Assembly (NCBI GenBank): GCA_029262895.1
Contig: JAJCYM010000019.1
Span: 62,001-126,000, forward strand
From: Roseivirga sp.
Lineage (GTDB): Bacteria > Bacteroidota > Bacteroidia > Cytophagales > Cyclobacteriaceae
Direction: 5' to 3'
Length of the DNA stretch: 64,000 nt
Every line of letters starts with the position of its first letter. The first letter of the stretch is position 1. Shown piece by piece: positions 18,133 to 25,685 of this stretch. The notes beneath the pieces are model-generated. The model saw only the letters and a list, made by a program, of their open reading frames with translations, was not told the DNA's origin and made no database searches. The translations under genes and the position numbers were made by a program.

Positions 18133-18196
18133 AGCCAATTGAATAGCAATAATTGGCTGTTGAAACCCTGTTGCACGGGTTTGGGTAGTACCTTTG
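18133..18196 (+). promoter_or_regulatory. Promoter region of the DUF6660-like/TonB-receptor genes
   Basis: A perfect -7 element TACCTTTG lies at 18189-18196, only four bases before the GTG start at 18201. No good -33 sits at the right distance. Two dyads precede it: AGCCAATT...AATTGGCT (18133-18158, 10-base gap) and AAACCC...GGGTTT (18163-18182), the second enclosing a GTTGCA half-site like that in the lipoprotein operator. An activator-dependent promoter is plausible. Confidence 0.45.
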
Positions 18197-18200
18197 TGTT

Positions 18201-18509
18201 GTGAATTGGCCCAAAATCTTTCTAGCTGTTTTCGTTGTAATGTTCAGCATGTCTCCGTGTGCTGATGAGTCGGCTGATAATTGTGGCGAGGAAGTGCATT
18301 ATCACCAGTCCAAATCCGAGCCTGGTGGCGATGTACCACTGGACGATTGTAGTGTTTTCTGTAGTTGCACTTGCTGTGGAATTTCTATCTCTAGCATAGA
18401 GGCACAGGCAGAATTGACAGAACCGGAATTAGCAAGTTTGGATTTGTTTAGGCTTAATAGGTATGTTGATCCCAGGCATTATGCCATTTGGCAGCCACCG
18501 CAGCATTGA
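18201..18509 (+). CDS. DUF6660-like small Cys/His-rich exported protein
   Basis: 102-residue protein with an N-terminal signal segment (NWPKIFLAVFVVMFSMSPC) and a Cys/His-rich middle: HYHQSKSE, then DDCSVFCSCTCCG. This pattern matches the DUF6660 proteins encoded just before TonB receptors and heavy-metal efflux genes in Bacteroidetes. The clustered Cys residues suggest metal binding. The GTG start is chosen because it provides the signal sequence; the next Met would remove it. The TonB receptor starts 46 bases after its stop, so they are probably co-transcribed. Confidence 0.7.
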   Translation: MNWPKIFLAVFVVMFSMSPCADESADNCGEEVHYHQSKSEPGGDVPLDDCSVFCSCTCCGISISSIEAQAELTEPELASLDLFRLNRYVDPRHYAIWQPPQH

Positions 18510-18555
18510 TTCTTTTTCTCTAGAATCAATTTTTAATTTTAATCTACCTAATACA

Positions 18556-20733
18556 ATGAATTTAAAATCAATGATTGCAGCAGTATTGCTGATGTCAATC
18601 ACTAATATGATGCTGAGTCAAAATTCACTCAGCTTCAAAATACTGGACAAAGAAACCAATGAACCTCTGATTGGAGCCACTGTATTTGTAAGTCCTGCAA
18701 TCGGGGCAATTGCCGATTCGGATGGAATGGCTGTTGTAAATGATATTAAGAATGGCCCTGTTGAAGTCAGAGTTTCTTTTGTGGGATATCAAACTCAGCG
18801 GCTATCGTATGTTCTCCCTCTTGAAAATTCCGAAGTAATATCGATTCTTATGGAACTGGATGAAGAAGAAATGGAGGAAGTGGTGGTAAGTACCACCAGG
18901 TCTTCCAGAAATATCGAGGACATTCCAACAAGAATCGAATTCCTTGGTACAGAAGAACTGGAAGAAAAAGCGGTAATGCGATCCGATAATATTGCCATGC
19001 TCCTCAGAGAGAGTACCGGGATTCAAATGCAAATTACTTCACCAAGTTCGGCCAATCAGAGCATTCGAATTCAAGGCTTGGACGGAAGGTATACGCAATT
19101 GTTAAAGGACGGATTCCCACTCTACAGTGGATTTTCTGGTGGCCTGAGTATTATGCAAATCCCCCCGCTTGACTTGAAGCAAGTGGAGGTGATCAAAGGT
19201 AGTAATTCAACATTATATGGAGGGGGATCGATCGCTGGTTTGGTGAATTTGGTAAGTATACAACCTCAAAAAGACCTTCGAACAAGACTTATGCTGGATC
19301 GTACCTCTGCGGGGGGAACTACGCTGAATGGCTTTTATGCCAAGAGAGGTGATAAATTCGGGTTGAGTTTTTTCGGCACTGGGAATTTACAAGATGCCTA
19401 TGATCCGAACAGCGATAATTTCTCGGACATCCCTAAAACCAAAAGCTTCACTGTAAACCCGGTTATATACTTCTATCCAAGTGACGATAGTAAACTGAGA
19501 TTGTCTTTGCAGGGCACATTTGAAGATCGGCTGGGAGGAAATCTTAATGCTATAGAAGTAGGAGAAGGCGGTGTTGGTGAATTTTTACAGGAAAATCTCA
19601 CCAACCGATTTTCATATCAACTGAGCTATGACAAGACTTGGGAGAAGGGAAACGTCCTAACAATCAAAAACAGCCTGTTGCATTTTGATCGATCGATTAA
19701 TCAGGTTAATCATTCCTTTGATGGTGAGCAGTGGGCTTCTTTTTCCGAGCTGTCCTACTCGTTTGGGGCTAGAGAGAGTAGCTGGGTAACCGGGATAAAT
19801 GTATATACGGATCGTTTTAAGGAGGGCGCCATTCGCACCAGCGATAGGAGCTATGATCAAACCACTGTTGGGTTGTTTGTCCAGCAGGTTGCTTCCCTCT
19901 CTGATAAGATATCATTAGAATCAGGCTTCAGGTTAGACAAAAATGATGACTATGGCTGGTTTGCTCTTCCGCGGGTGAACTTGCTTTATAGGCCTGGTTC
20001 AAAATTCACTTATCGGATTGGAGGAGGTTTAGGCTATAAAGCACCTACAATTTTTACTGAGGACTCTGAGCGGCTTGCCTTTCAGGGTTTGTCAGCATTA
20101 AACCTGGACGGACTTAAGGCTGAACGCTCTTATGGGGGGAACTTTGATGTTAATTATAAGACTGCACTCGGTAGTGAATGGACCTTCAGTTTGAACCAAC
20201 TCTTCTTTTACACATACCTGACAGATCCACTCGTATTAAGAGAGAGCAATCCATTGGGTAATTTCTTTTTTGAAAATGCCGATGGCGCTGTGCGAAGTAG
20301 AGGAATTGAAACTAACGTAAAATTGACCTATAAGGACTTTAAGTTCTTTCTGAATTATGCCCTGATTGATACTGAGCTAAAGTATGATAACCTTAATAAC
20401 CAAAAGCCATTAACTGCCAAGCATAATTTGGGAGCAGTACTTGTCTATGAGCAGGAAGGAAAATGGAGATTGGGTCTGGAGAGTTATTATACAGGTCGGC
20501 AGTTTTTGGAAGACGGTTCAAAGACTTCAGACTTTCTTATTGTGGGTTTTATGGCTTTGAGAAAATTCAAGGGGTTCAATTTGTATCTGAACTTTGAGAA
20601 CTTTACAGATACCCGACAATCCAGGTTGGAACCTTTCAATCTTGGATCGAGCATGAATCCTGAAACTCTGGAGGTTTGGGCACCACTTGACGGTATTGTC
20701 GTTAATGGGGGGGTAATTATTGATTTGCATTAG
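18556..20733 (+). CDS. TonB-dependent outer-membrane receptor
   Basis: 725-residue outer-membrane receptor. ATG 18556 begins a normal signal peptide (NLKSMIAAVLLMSITNMMLS). A carboxypeptidase-regulatory-like domain follows (about 22-105: FKILDKETNEPLIGATVFVS, VRVSFVGYQTQ), then the plug (about 115-235) with RIQGLDGRYTQLLKDGFPLY and VEVIKGSNSTLYGGGSIAG. The rest is a 22-strand-type barrel with a C-terminal aromatic-rich strand. It imports a ligand using TonB energy. The Cys/His-rich neighbour and the palindromic control region favour a metal or metal chelate as ligand, which is inference. A bidirectional terminator follows. Confidence 0.92.
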   Translation: MNLKSMIAAVLLMSITNMMLSQNSLSFKILDKETNEPLIGATVFVSPAIGAIADSDGMAVVNDIKNGPVEVRVSFVGYQTQRLSYVLPLENSEVISILMELDEEEMEEVVVSTTRSSRNIEDIPTRIEFLGTEELEEKAVMRSDNIAMLLRESTGIQMQITSPSSANQSIRIQGLDGRYTQLLKDGFPLYSGFSGGLSIMQIPPLDLKQVEVIKGSNSTLYGGGSIAGLVNLVSIQPQKDLRTRLMLDRTSAGGTTLNGFYAKRGDKFGLSFFGTGNLQDAYDPNSDNFSDIPKTKSFTVNPVIYFYPSDDSKLRLSLQGTFEDRLGGNLNAIEVGEGGVGEFLQENLTNRFSYQLSYDKTWEKGNVLTIKNSLLHFDRSINQVNHSFDGEQWASFSELSYSFGARESSWVTGINVYTDRFKEGAIRTSDRSYDQTTVGLFVQQVASLSDKISLESGFRLDKNDDYGWFALPRVNLLYRPGSKFTYRIGGGLGYKAPTIFTEDSERLAFQGLSALNLDGLKAERSYGGNFDVNYKTALGSEWTFSLNQLFFYTYLTDPLVLRESNPLGNFFFENADGAVRSRGIETNVKLTYKDFKFFLNYALIDTELKYDNLNNQKPLTAKHNLGAVLVYEQEGKWRLGLESYYTGRQFLEDGSKTSDFLIVGFMALRKFKGFNLYLNFENFTDTRQSRLEPFNLGSSMNPETLEVWAPLDGIVVNGGVIIDLH

Positions 20734-20735
20734 AA

Positions 20736-20764
20736 AAGAGGTGCTGAAAGGCACCTCTCTCTAT
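20736..20764. terminator. Bidirectional terminator between TonB receptor and hydrolase
   Basis: GAGGTGC (20738-20744) pairs with GCACCTC (20751-20757). A pyrimidine-rich tail follows on the plus strand and TTTTCT on the minus strand, which fits the convergent genes on either side. Confidence 0.75.
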
Positions 20765-20790
20765 TACTCTTTCTCACTTTATTAAATACT

Positions 20791-21822
20791 CTAGTTAATC
20801 GCTGCCGTCTGTTTCAGATATGCCTTAACATCCAGCATGGCATTGTGAAAAGCCATTGGCTCTTCGAAAAAGGGAAAATGTGAAGATTCTTGAAACCAGA
20901 CCATTTCCTTATGTGGTGCTTCAACTTTTTCGAAATAGTCTTCAATTAACGCAAAAGGGGTGGTGTAGTCTTGTTTCCCAGTGAAATAGAAAACTGGAAG
21001 TTCAAACGAGAACAACGAATTTTCCAAAATACTACCCTCAATCACGTTGTACTTCATTTTGGCCGAAGCGAAACTGGAGCCTTTCGCCACTTTAAAAACT
21101 TCTTTCCAAGTATATTCAGGACTTTTCAAACCCGCCCAAACAAAGGGCATGAAGCTCTTGTGATGCTTCAATTCACCTCCGTATTTGAAGAGATAGTCTT
21201 CATAGACCGCAGTACCTTTTTCCTGGATTGCTGCCAGAGATTTTTCATCCTGCTGCGCTCGGGCACTGTTTTCCAGAAATTCTCTTTGAATTTCAAGAGC
21301 TAACTTATCATCGACTACCTGACCAATACCAACATAAGCCAGGTATGATGAGGGATCCTCGGAGATCAATAAAGTTCCCAAGTATGATCCCCAGGAATGA
21401 CCAGCCAGAATTACCTTTTCCTTATTGAATCTCTTTTTGATATGTTCAACAACAAACTTCGCATCATCCATGTATTGACGAACATTAATGGTTTCTGCCG
21501 ATTGCCCTTCTTTAAATGATTTTCCCGAGCTTCTTTGATCCCATTGCACGACTATAAAATCCTCCTCCAGTTTTTTCTGAAATTTATGTGCCATATACAT
21601 CATTGGCATACCGGGTCCTCCATGCAAAAAGAGCAAGATTGGGTTGTCGAGGTTCTTACCTCGAATAAGTAAGTGTTCCATATCCCCGTTGACCTTAAGT
21701 TCCTCAAGGGAGGCTATACCATTGGAAACTCGTTTGCTGTACTGTGGTGTACGTGCGCAGCTGGCACAAGCAACAACTATCACTATGATAGCGGTTGGAA
21801 TAATTGTTTTGAGTGGTTTCAT
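20791..21822 (-). CDS. Alpha/beta hydrolase lipoprotein (S33-like)
   Basis: 343-residue exported lipoprotein (VVACASCART, Cys about 22). It carries the oxyanion motif LFLHGGPGMPMMY typical of proline-iminopeptidase-like hydrolases, WDQRSSGKS, the nucleophile elbow LAGHSWGSYLG, and a late YFTGKQDYTTPF (acid) and ESSHFPFFEEP (His). Probably a peptidase or esterase acting in the envelope; substrate unknown. The AraC-type regulator gene ends 58 bases upstream on the same strand, which makes it a plausible target of that regulator. Confidence 0.85.
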   Translation of the reverse strand: MKPLKTIIPTAIIVIVVACASCARTPQYSKRVSNGIASLEELKVNGDMEHLLIRGKNLDNPILLFLHGGPGMPMMYMAHKFQKKLEEDFIVVQWDQRSSGKSFKEGQSAETINVRQYMDDAKFVVEHIKKRFNKEKVILAGHSWGSYLGTLLISEDPSSYLAYVGIGQVVDDKLALEIQREFLENSARAQQDEKSLAAIQEKGTAVYEDYLFKYGGELKHHKSFMPFVWAGLKSPEYTWKEVFKVAKGSSFASAKMKYNVIEGSILENSLFSFELPVFYFTGKQDYTTPFALIEDYFEKVEAPHKEMVWFQESSHFPFFEEPMAFHNAMLDVKAYLKQTAAIN

Positions 21823-21880
21823 TTTTTGACCAAAGAAAGAGGGTCAAAACAAGGATTTCGTCCAATCCGCTAAGTTTGGA

Positions 21881-22993
21881 CTACAAAGTCTGCCTAAAGG
21901 TTTCTCTAAATTTTGATGGGGTCTGGCCTGTGTATTTTTTAAACAGGCTGTTAAAGGTAGATTTCGAATTGAAGCCTGAATCATAAGCGATTGCCAGGAT
22001 TTTCAGGTGGTCATTTGATGAATCCAAGAGTAATTTTTTTGCATGTTCAACACGATGATTGTTGATGAAGTCAAAGAAGTTCTGATTGAGCTGCTCGTTG
22101 ATGAGTTGAGATAGATGGTGCTTTGGAATATCCAATCTTTCTGCAAGGCCATTGATGGTGATGTTACTTTCTAAATGAGGCTGACCTGTCTCCATTAATT
22201 TAGAGAGGGTGTCCAGGTAAACGGATTGCACATCACTTTTTAAACCTGATTTAGTATATCGGGTTTTTGAATTCACTGATTTTTCGGCAAGACTTAGTGT
22301 AAATCCAAAAATTAAAGGGTTTGACAGCATCTTGAATCCAAGCATGTAAATGAATATCAATGTCAACAGATAGACAAAATTAAAAGGGTTGATTGCTAAA
22401 TCTATGGCCGTAAAATAGGCGAGTATGCCCAAAAAGGCCACAATCCAAGAGGACAGCGAGGCATATACAAATTGATAAACCCATTTCAGCGGAATGTTAC
22501 TAACCTCTCCTTGTGCAGCCGTTTTGAACTTCCTGATCAGTCCAAAAATCATTACAGAATAAAAAACGGCCTGGAGCACGCGGAGCGCCTCGAATGAGAT
22601 GGCGAAGGTGAGAAAATAGCTATCAGAAGATATGTCAAAATTAACTTTGGCGCTGTGTTCTAGTTGGAAGTAAGGTAAAAGTCCAATCAGGCTAATTAAA
22701 AAAAGAATAAAGTGGGTAATGTGCTTCCATTGTAATGGCTCTCGGGTGAGAATAGATCTTATATATAGATAGGTGAGAGGGGCAAACAAATAGGGCGCGG
22801 TCCAGGTCAATGCCCTGAGATTGGGTAATGTAGCTATGATTCCGTTGCTTTCTGATGTCAGTCCCAGCTGTATTGCAAGCAACAAAATCAAAGTTCCCAA
22901 GACCTTATTTGAGAATTGCCTGGAAGATCTGGACAACAACACCACCGCTAAAACAAGTCCCTGCAAAAAGCCAAGTAGAAAAACGATCTTCAA
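21881..22993 (-). CDS. Membrane-anchored AraC-family regulator
   Basis: 370-residue protein with about seven hydrophobic segments in residues 1-225 (first FLLGFLQGLVLAVVLLSRSS) and a C-terminal AraC/XylS DNA-binding domain at about 265-368. The two HTH units contain GLAERLDIPKHHLSQLINEQ and ILAIAYDSGFNSKSTFNSLF, followed by FKKYTGQTPSKFR. This 7TM-AraC arrangement is common in Bacteroidetes and presumably senses a membrane signal. Its targets may be the hydrolase gene downstream or itself. Start chosen at the ATG that gives the first membrane helix. Confidence 0.9.
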   Translation of the reverse strand: MKIVFLLGFLQGLVLAVVLLSRSSRQFSNKVLGTLILLLAIQLGLTSESNGIIATLPNLRALTWTAPYLFAPLTYLYIRSILTREPLQWKHITHFILFLISLIGLLPYFQLEHSAKVNFDISSDSYFLTFAISFEALRVLQAVFYSVMIFGLIRKFKTAAQGEVSNIPLKWVYQFVYASLSSWIVAFLGILAYFTAIDLAINPFNFVYLLTLIFIYMLGFKMLSNPLIFGFTLSLAEKSVNSKTRYTKSGLKSDVQSVYLDTLSKLMETGQPHLESNITINGLAERLDIPKHHLSQLINEQLNQNFFDFINNHRVEHAKKLLLDSSNDHLKILAIAYDSGFNSKSTFNSLFKKYTGQTPSKFRETFRQTL

Positions 22994-23033
22994 ATTGTCT
23001 GGGTTTTGGGGAAATTAAGACTACCTCAAAGTA

Positions 23034-23561
23034 TCAATTTTGACCCAAAAGTCTATTATTAATTTCGGTAATTGCTGCCAGGTGATGATCATCATGCTCT
23101 GCTACAAAGTAGGCCAGATCAATGACTCGCATAGGCTGCATCAATCTGGGATGGAGAGCGGTTTTAGTTTCCGCTTCCTGGGCTAATTGTAAACAGTAGG
23201 TGAGAAGAATCTCTCTTTCACTCTTTAGCTGTTCAATCAAATCTTCCAGTGACACCTCGTTATGATTGGCCTGATGAGTCTTCTGATTTTCAAGATCGGC
23301 AGGCGCAAGTATTTCCGCTCCATCAAGAAAGTCCTTCATACGGGCAGACCATAACTCTTCCAAATCGATTAGATGACCAATGTGCTCTTTGATAGACCAT
23401 TTTTCATCCAGTTTCACATGGAAATGTTCGGCAGGGATTGATTCCAACTTGTTTTCCAAACGAACCAAAAGACCACCCAATCTTTCATAGATGGATGGGA
23501 AGGTGCCTTTCAGATGATCAAAATCAAATTTGCGATCAAACCATTTCAGTGATTGCTCCAT
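23034..23561 (-). CDS. DinB-family protein
   Basis: 175-residue protein of the DinB/YfiT four-helix-bundle superfamily. Putative metal ligands are the His in KEHIGHLIDLEELW (about residue 60) and the pair in FVAEHDDHHLAAI near the C-terminus. Members are metal-dependent thiol or small-molecule transferases, often in stress responses, but most remain uncharacterised. ATG 23561 (MEQSLKWFDRKF) is preferred; an in-frame TTG lies 12 codons further upstream. It sits between MBL-fold and AraC genes on the same strand. Confidence 0.82.
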   Translation of the reverse strand: MEQSLKWFDRKFDFDHLKGTFPSIYERLGGLLVRLENKLESIPAEHFHVKLDEKWSIKEHIGHLIDLEELWSARMKDFLDGAEILAPADLENQKTHQANHNEVSLEDLIEQLKSEREILLTYCLQLAQEAETKTALHPRLMQPMRVIDLAYFVAEHDDHHLAAITEINNRLLGQN

Positions 23562-23597
23562 AAGTTGGGTAATAACAAAACCTAGGACAAGATACAA

Positions 23598-24554
23598 TTA
23601 ACGCGCTATTCGTCCTGCAGTGATACCGGTCCGGGATGAATAAACAGTACCAACCGCTCCGACCACGGCATTCTTTCTGTCCATATTTAAAAGAGACCTT
23701 AACGAGTATAAGGCATTGACGCCAGTGCAATGTGCACCAATAAGATCGACTACCTCATTTCTCTTCATTTGTTTGGCGGTCCAGTCAAGTGTTTCATCTG
23801 AGGCATTCAAAAGGTGAAAGCCACCAATAGCCACTGTGATGGCTTTGTTTTGAATGTTCTTGCGGATATGATCCATTGTATTAATGATACCGGCATGGCC
23901 ACAACCAGAAATCAATACCCAGCCCGAGGAGGTACTTAGTGCTATAGACTGATCTTCAGGAATATTATCCTCTATGCTTTTCCCATCTTTGATAATCTTT
24001 CCGGCCCCGCTCCAGTTTCTTTCATTATGCACCCTGGTCACTGGCCCGGTATTCCACATGCCTGGAAAAATTTCTCCTGACTTCTCATGAATAATGAATT
24101 TGCCGCCAAGAGATTCATATTCAGCTTTGATATCAATCATGCCGTTCCCTTCTGCACCGTTTGCACTGGGTCTCGAATAGAAAGCCCCCTTACCCACATG
24201 TGCAATGCTCAAGGCTTTAGGGTTAGTGGCCATCAGGTTTTTCCTTAGAGTGATTAAACCGCCAACATGATCCCAATGGTTATGACTTAAGTAGACATGC
24301 TCCACTGTCGACAAGTCAATTCGAAGTTCCTCGGCATTTTTCAGCACAGTTTCGGGTCTGGCACCAGTGTCAAACAATATTTTATTCCCGTCAACTTCTA
24401 TTAGCGCTGCAAAGCCCCATTCGCCCACACCTCTTATGTCCGTAAGCATGGTCGACAAAATGGTGATGCGATAATTTTCGCTGGTTTTAACTTGACTGAA
24501 TGCCGTATTGAGCATCAAAAAGGTGAAAACGAGAATCCAATAGAACTTTTTCAT
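23598..24554 (-). CDS. Exported MBL-fold metallohydrolase
   Basis: 318-residue protein with a Sec signal peptide (KKFYWILVFTFLMLNTAFSQ). The metallo-beta-lactamase fold is shown by LIEVDGNKILFDTGA, the metal motif LSHNHWDHVGG (HxHxDH), a later ISGCGHAGIIN and GAHCTGV. The order resembles the subgroup annotated as dihydropterin-phosphate-synthase-like MBL proteins, but export makes that role unlikely; a periplasmic hydrolase is more probable. Substrate unknown. Followed 36 bases later by the DinB gene on the same strand. Confidence 0.85.
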   Translation of the reverse strand: MKKFYWILVFTFLMLNTAFSQVKTSENYRITILSTMLTDIRGVGEWGFAALIEVDGNKILFDTGARPETVLKNAEELRIDLSTVEHVYLSHNHWDHVGGLITLRKNLMATNPKALSIAHVGKGAFYSRPSANGAEGNGMIDIKAEYESLGGKFIIHEKSGEIFPGMWNTGPVTRVHNERNWSGAGKIIKDGKSIEDNIPEDQSIALSTSSGWVLISGCGHAGIINTMDHIRKNIQNKAITVAIGGFHLLNASDETLDWTAKQMKRNEVVDLIGAHCTGVNALYSLRSLLNMDRKNAVVGAVGTVYSSRTGITAGRIAR

Positions 24555-24675
24555 AGGAGGAACTTGATGTGCTAATAACGTTTTTGACTGGACTCGGTTG
24601 GTCGTTTGCAGTGAAATGAATCTAATTTATGGTGAAAAGAAGTATTAACTGAGCAATCTGTAACGGGGATGGTGG

Positions 24676-25152
24676 CTAGTCATCTTGAATAATTGGCAAT
24701 GCCAATTGCACATTACATCTTGAGTAGGCTGGTACTTCCAGGCTGGGGTCATTTCGGAAACCCAGTTTGTGGTAAAGGGCCAGAGCAGCTTCAAGCTCTT
24801 GACTGGATTCTAAAAACACTTTTTTTGCTCCGATTTCACGTGCTTTGGAGACAATGGCTTCAGCAAGCTTCCTTCCAATTCCCTGGCCCTGATAGCCTTC
24901 CAAAACGCCCATTTTTGCTAACTCATAGTGGCCATTGCGGTGATTGATCAGCGCACAGGCACCAACCACCTCATCGCCCATTTTGGCAAAGAGAATATGC
25001 CCTCCCTCGTCAATGATTTTTGACCGATGATTCTCTAATAATTCGCGGTCTTTATCCTCTATGCCAAAATACTTCTCAATCCATTGATAGCTAATGGTTT
25101 TGAAGTGAACACCGAGTTCATCGGCATAGGGTAAAATCTCAATTTGCTTCAT
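24676..25152 (-). CDS. GNAT-family N-acetyltransferase
   Basis: 158-residue cytosolic acetyltransferase. The acetyl-CoA-binding motif A is YELAKMGVLEGYQGQGIGRK (residues about 77-96), preceded by HILFAKMGDEVVGACALI and followed by KKVFLESSQELEAALALYHK and LGFRN. It transfers acetyl from acetyl-CoA to an unknown amine. Single gene, 121 bases before the MBL gene and divergent from PadR gene 2. Confidence 0.88.
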   Translation of the reverse strand: MKQIEILPYADELGVHFKTISYQWIEKYFGIEDKDRELLENHRSKIIDEGGHILFAKMGDEVVGACALINHRNGHYELAKMGVLEGYQGQGIGRKLAEAIVSKAREIGAKKVFLESSQELEAALALYHKLGFRNDPSLEVPAYSRCNVQLALPIIQDD

Positions 25153-25294
25153 ATCGTTTATTTACGATACAACAAGAAAGCAATTTCAACCGAAGCAGCC
25201 AACAAAAATTATATATCAGGACCTTATAAATCAGAGAATCTGCGAATAAAAATCAGTCATCTCAAACTTTTTTCATCCGATTGACATCCATTAG

Positions 25295-25356
25295 TTCTAC
25301 AATAGTTGTAGAAATTAAACGTTTGTTTTTATATTTGTTCTACAATAGTTGTAGAA
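25295..25356 (+). promoter_or_regulatory. Promoter of PadR cassette 2 with two identical perfect palindromes
   Basis: TTCTACAATAGTTGTAGAA, a perfect 8-3-8 palindrome, occurs identically at 25295-25313 and 25338-25356 (43 bases apart, about four helical turns). A textbook Bacteroidetes promoter lies between and under them: TTG 25306-25308 inside the first copy, a 21-base spacer and TATATTTG 25330-25337 touching the second copy. One copy therefore covers -33 and the other the transcription start, two bases before the ATG. This is expected of a tightly autoregulated repressor. Confidence 0.85.
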
Positions 25357-25358
25357 AT

Positions 25359-25685
25359 ATGAGTCAAAGCTTAGGAAATCTTGAAGAAACCGTGCTCTTA
25401 ATCGTGGCTGTAATGCCAGAAGAGGCTTATGGTTACACTGTTTCAGAAGAGTATTATAAGAATATGAGCAGTCGAATTTCAATCTCAGCGGTTCACACCG
25501 TTTTAAAGAGACTGGAGAAAAAGGGCTATATCAAATCTGAAATGGGAGGCTCCACTACTGAAAGAGGGGGGAGACGAAAGAGAATATTCAGTGTGACCAA
25601 GCTGGGCCTCCGAACGCTCGAAGAGATTCAGGAAAACAGAATGAAACTCTGGAATATGATGCCTAAGCTCAATTTTTCTTCTTGA
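25359..25685 (+). CDS. PadR-family transcriptional regulator (cassette 2)
   Basis: 108-residue winged-helix repressor, paralogous to the PadR at 8164. Motifs: LGNLEETVLLIVAVM, EEAYGYTVSEEYY, the recognition helix region SAVHTVLKRLEKKGYIKSEM, and wing GGRRKRIFSVTKLG. The ATG at 25359 is preferred over an upstream TTG because it matches PadR protein starts and lies just after the operator. Its stop codon overlaps the permease ATG by one base (TGATG). It likely represses itself and the permease through the palindromes upstream. Confidence 0.93.
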   Translation: MSQSLGNLEETVLLIVAVMPEEAYGYTVSEEYYKNMSSRISISAVHTVLKRLEKKGYIKSEMGGSTTERGGRRKRIFSVTKLGLRTLEEIQENRMKLWNMMPKLNFSS

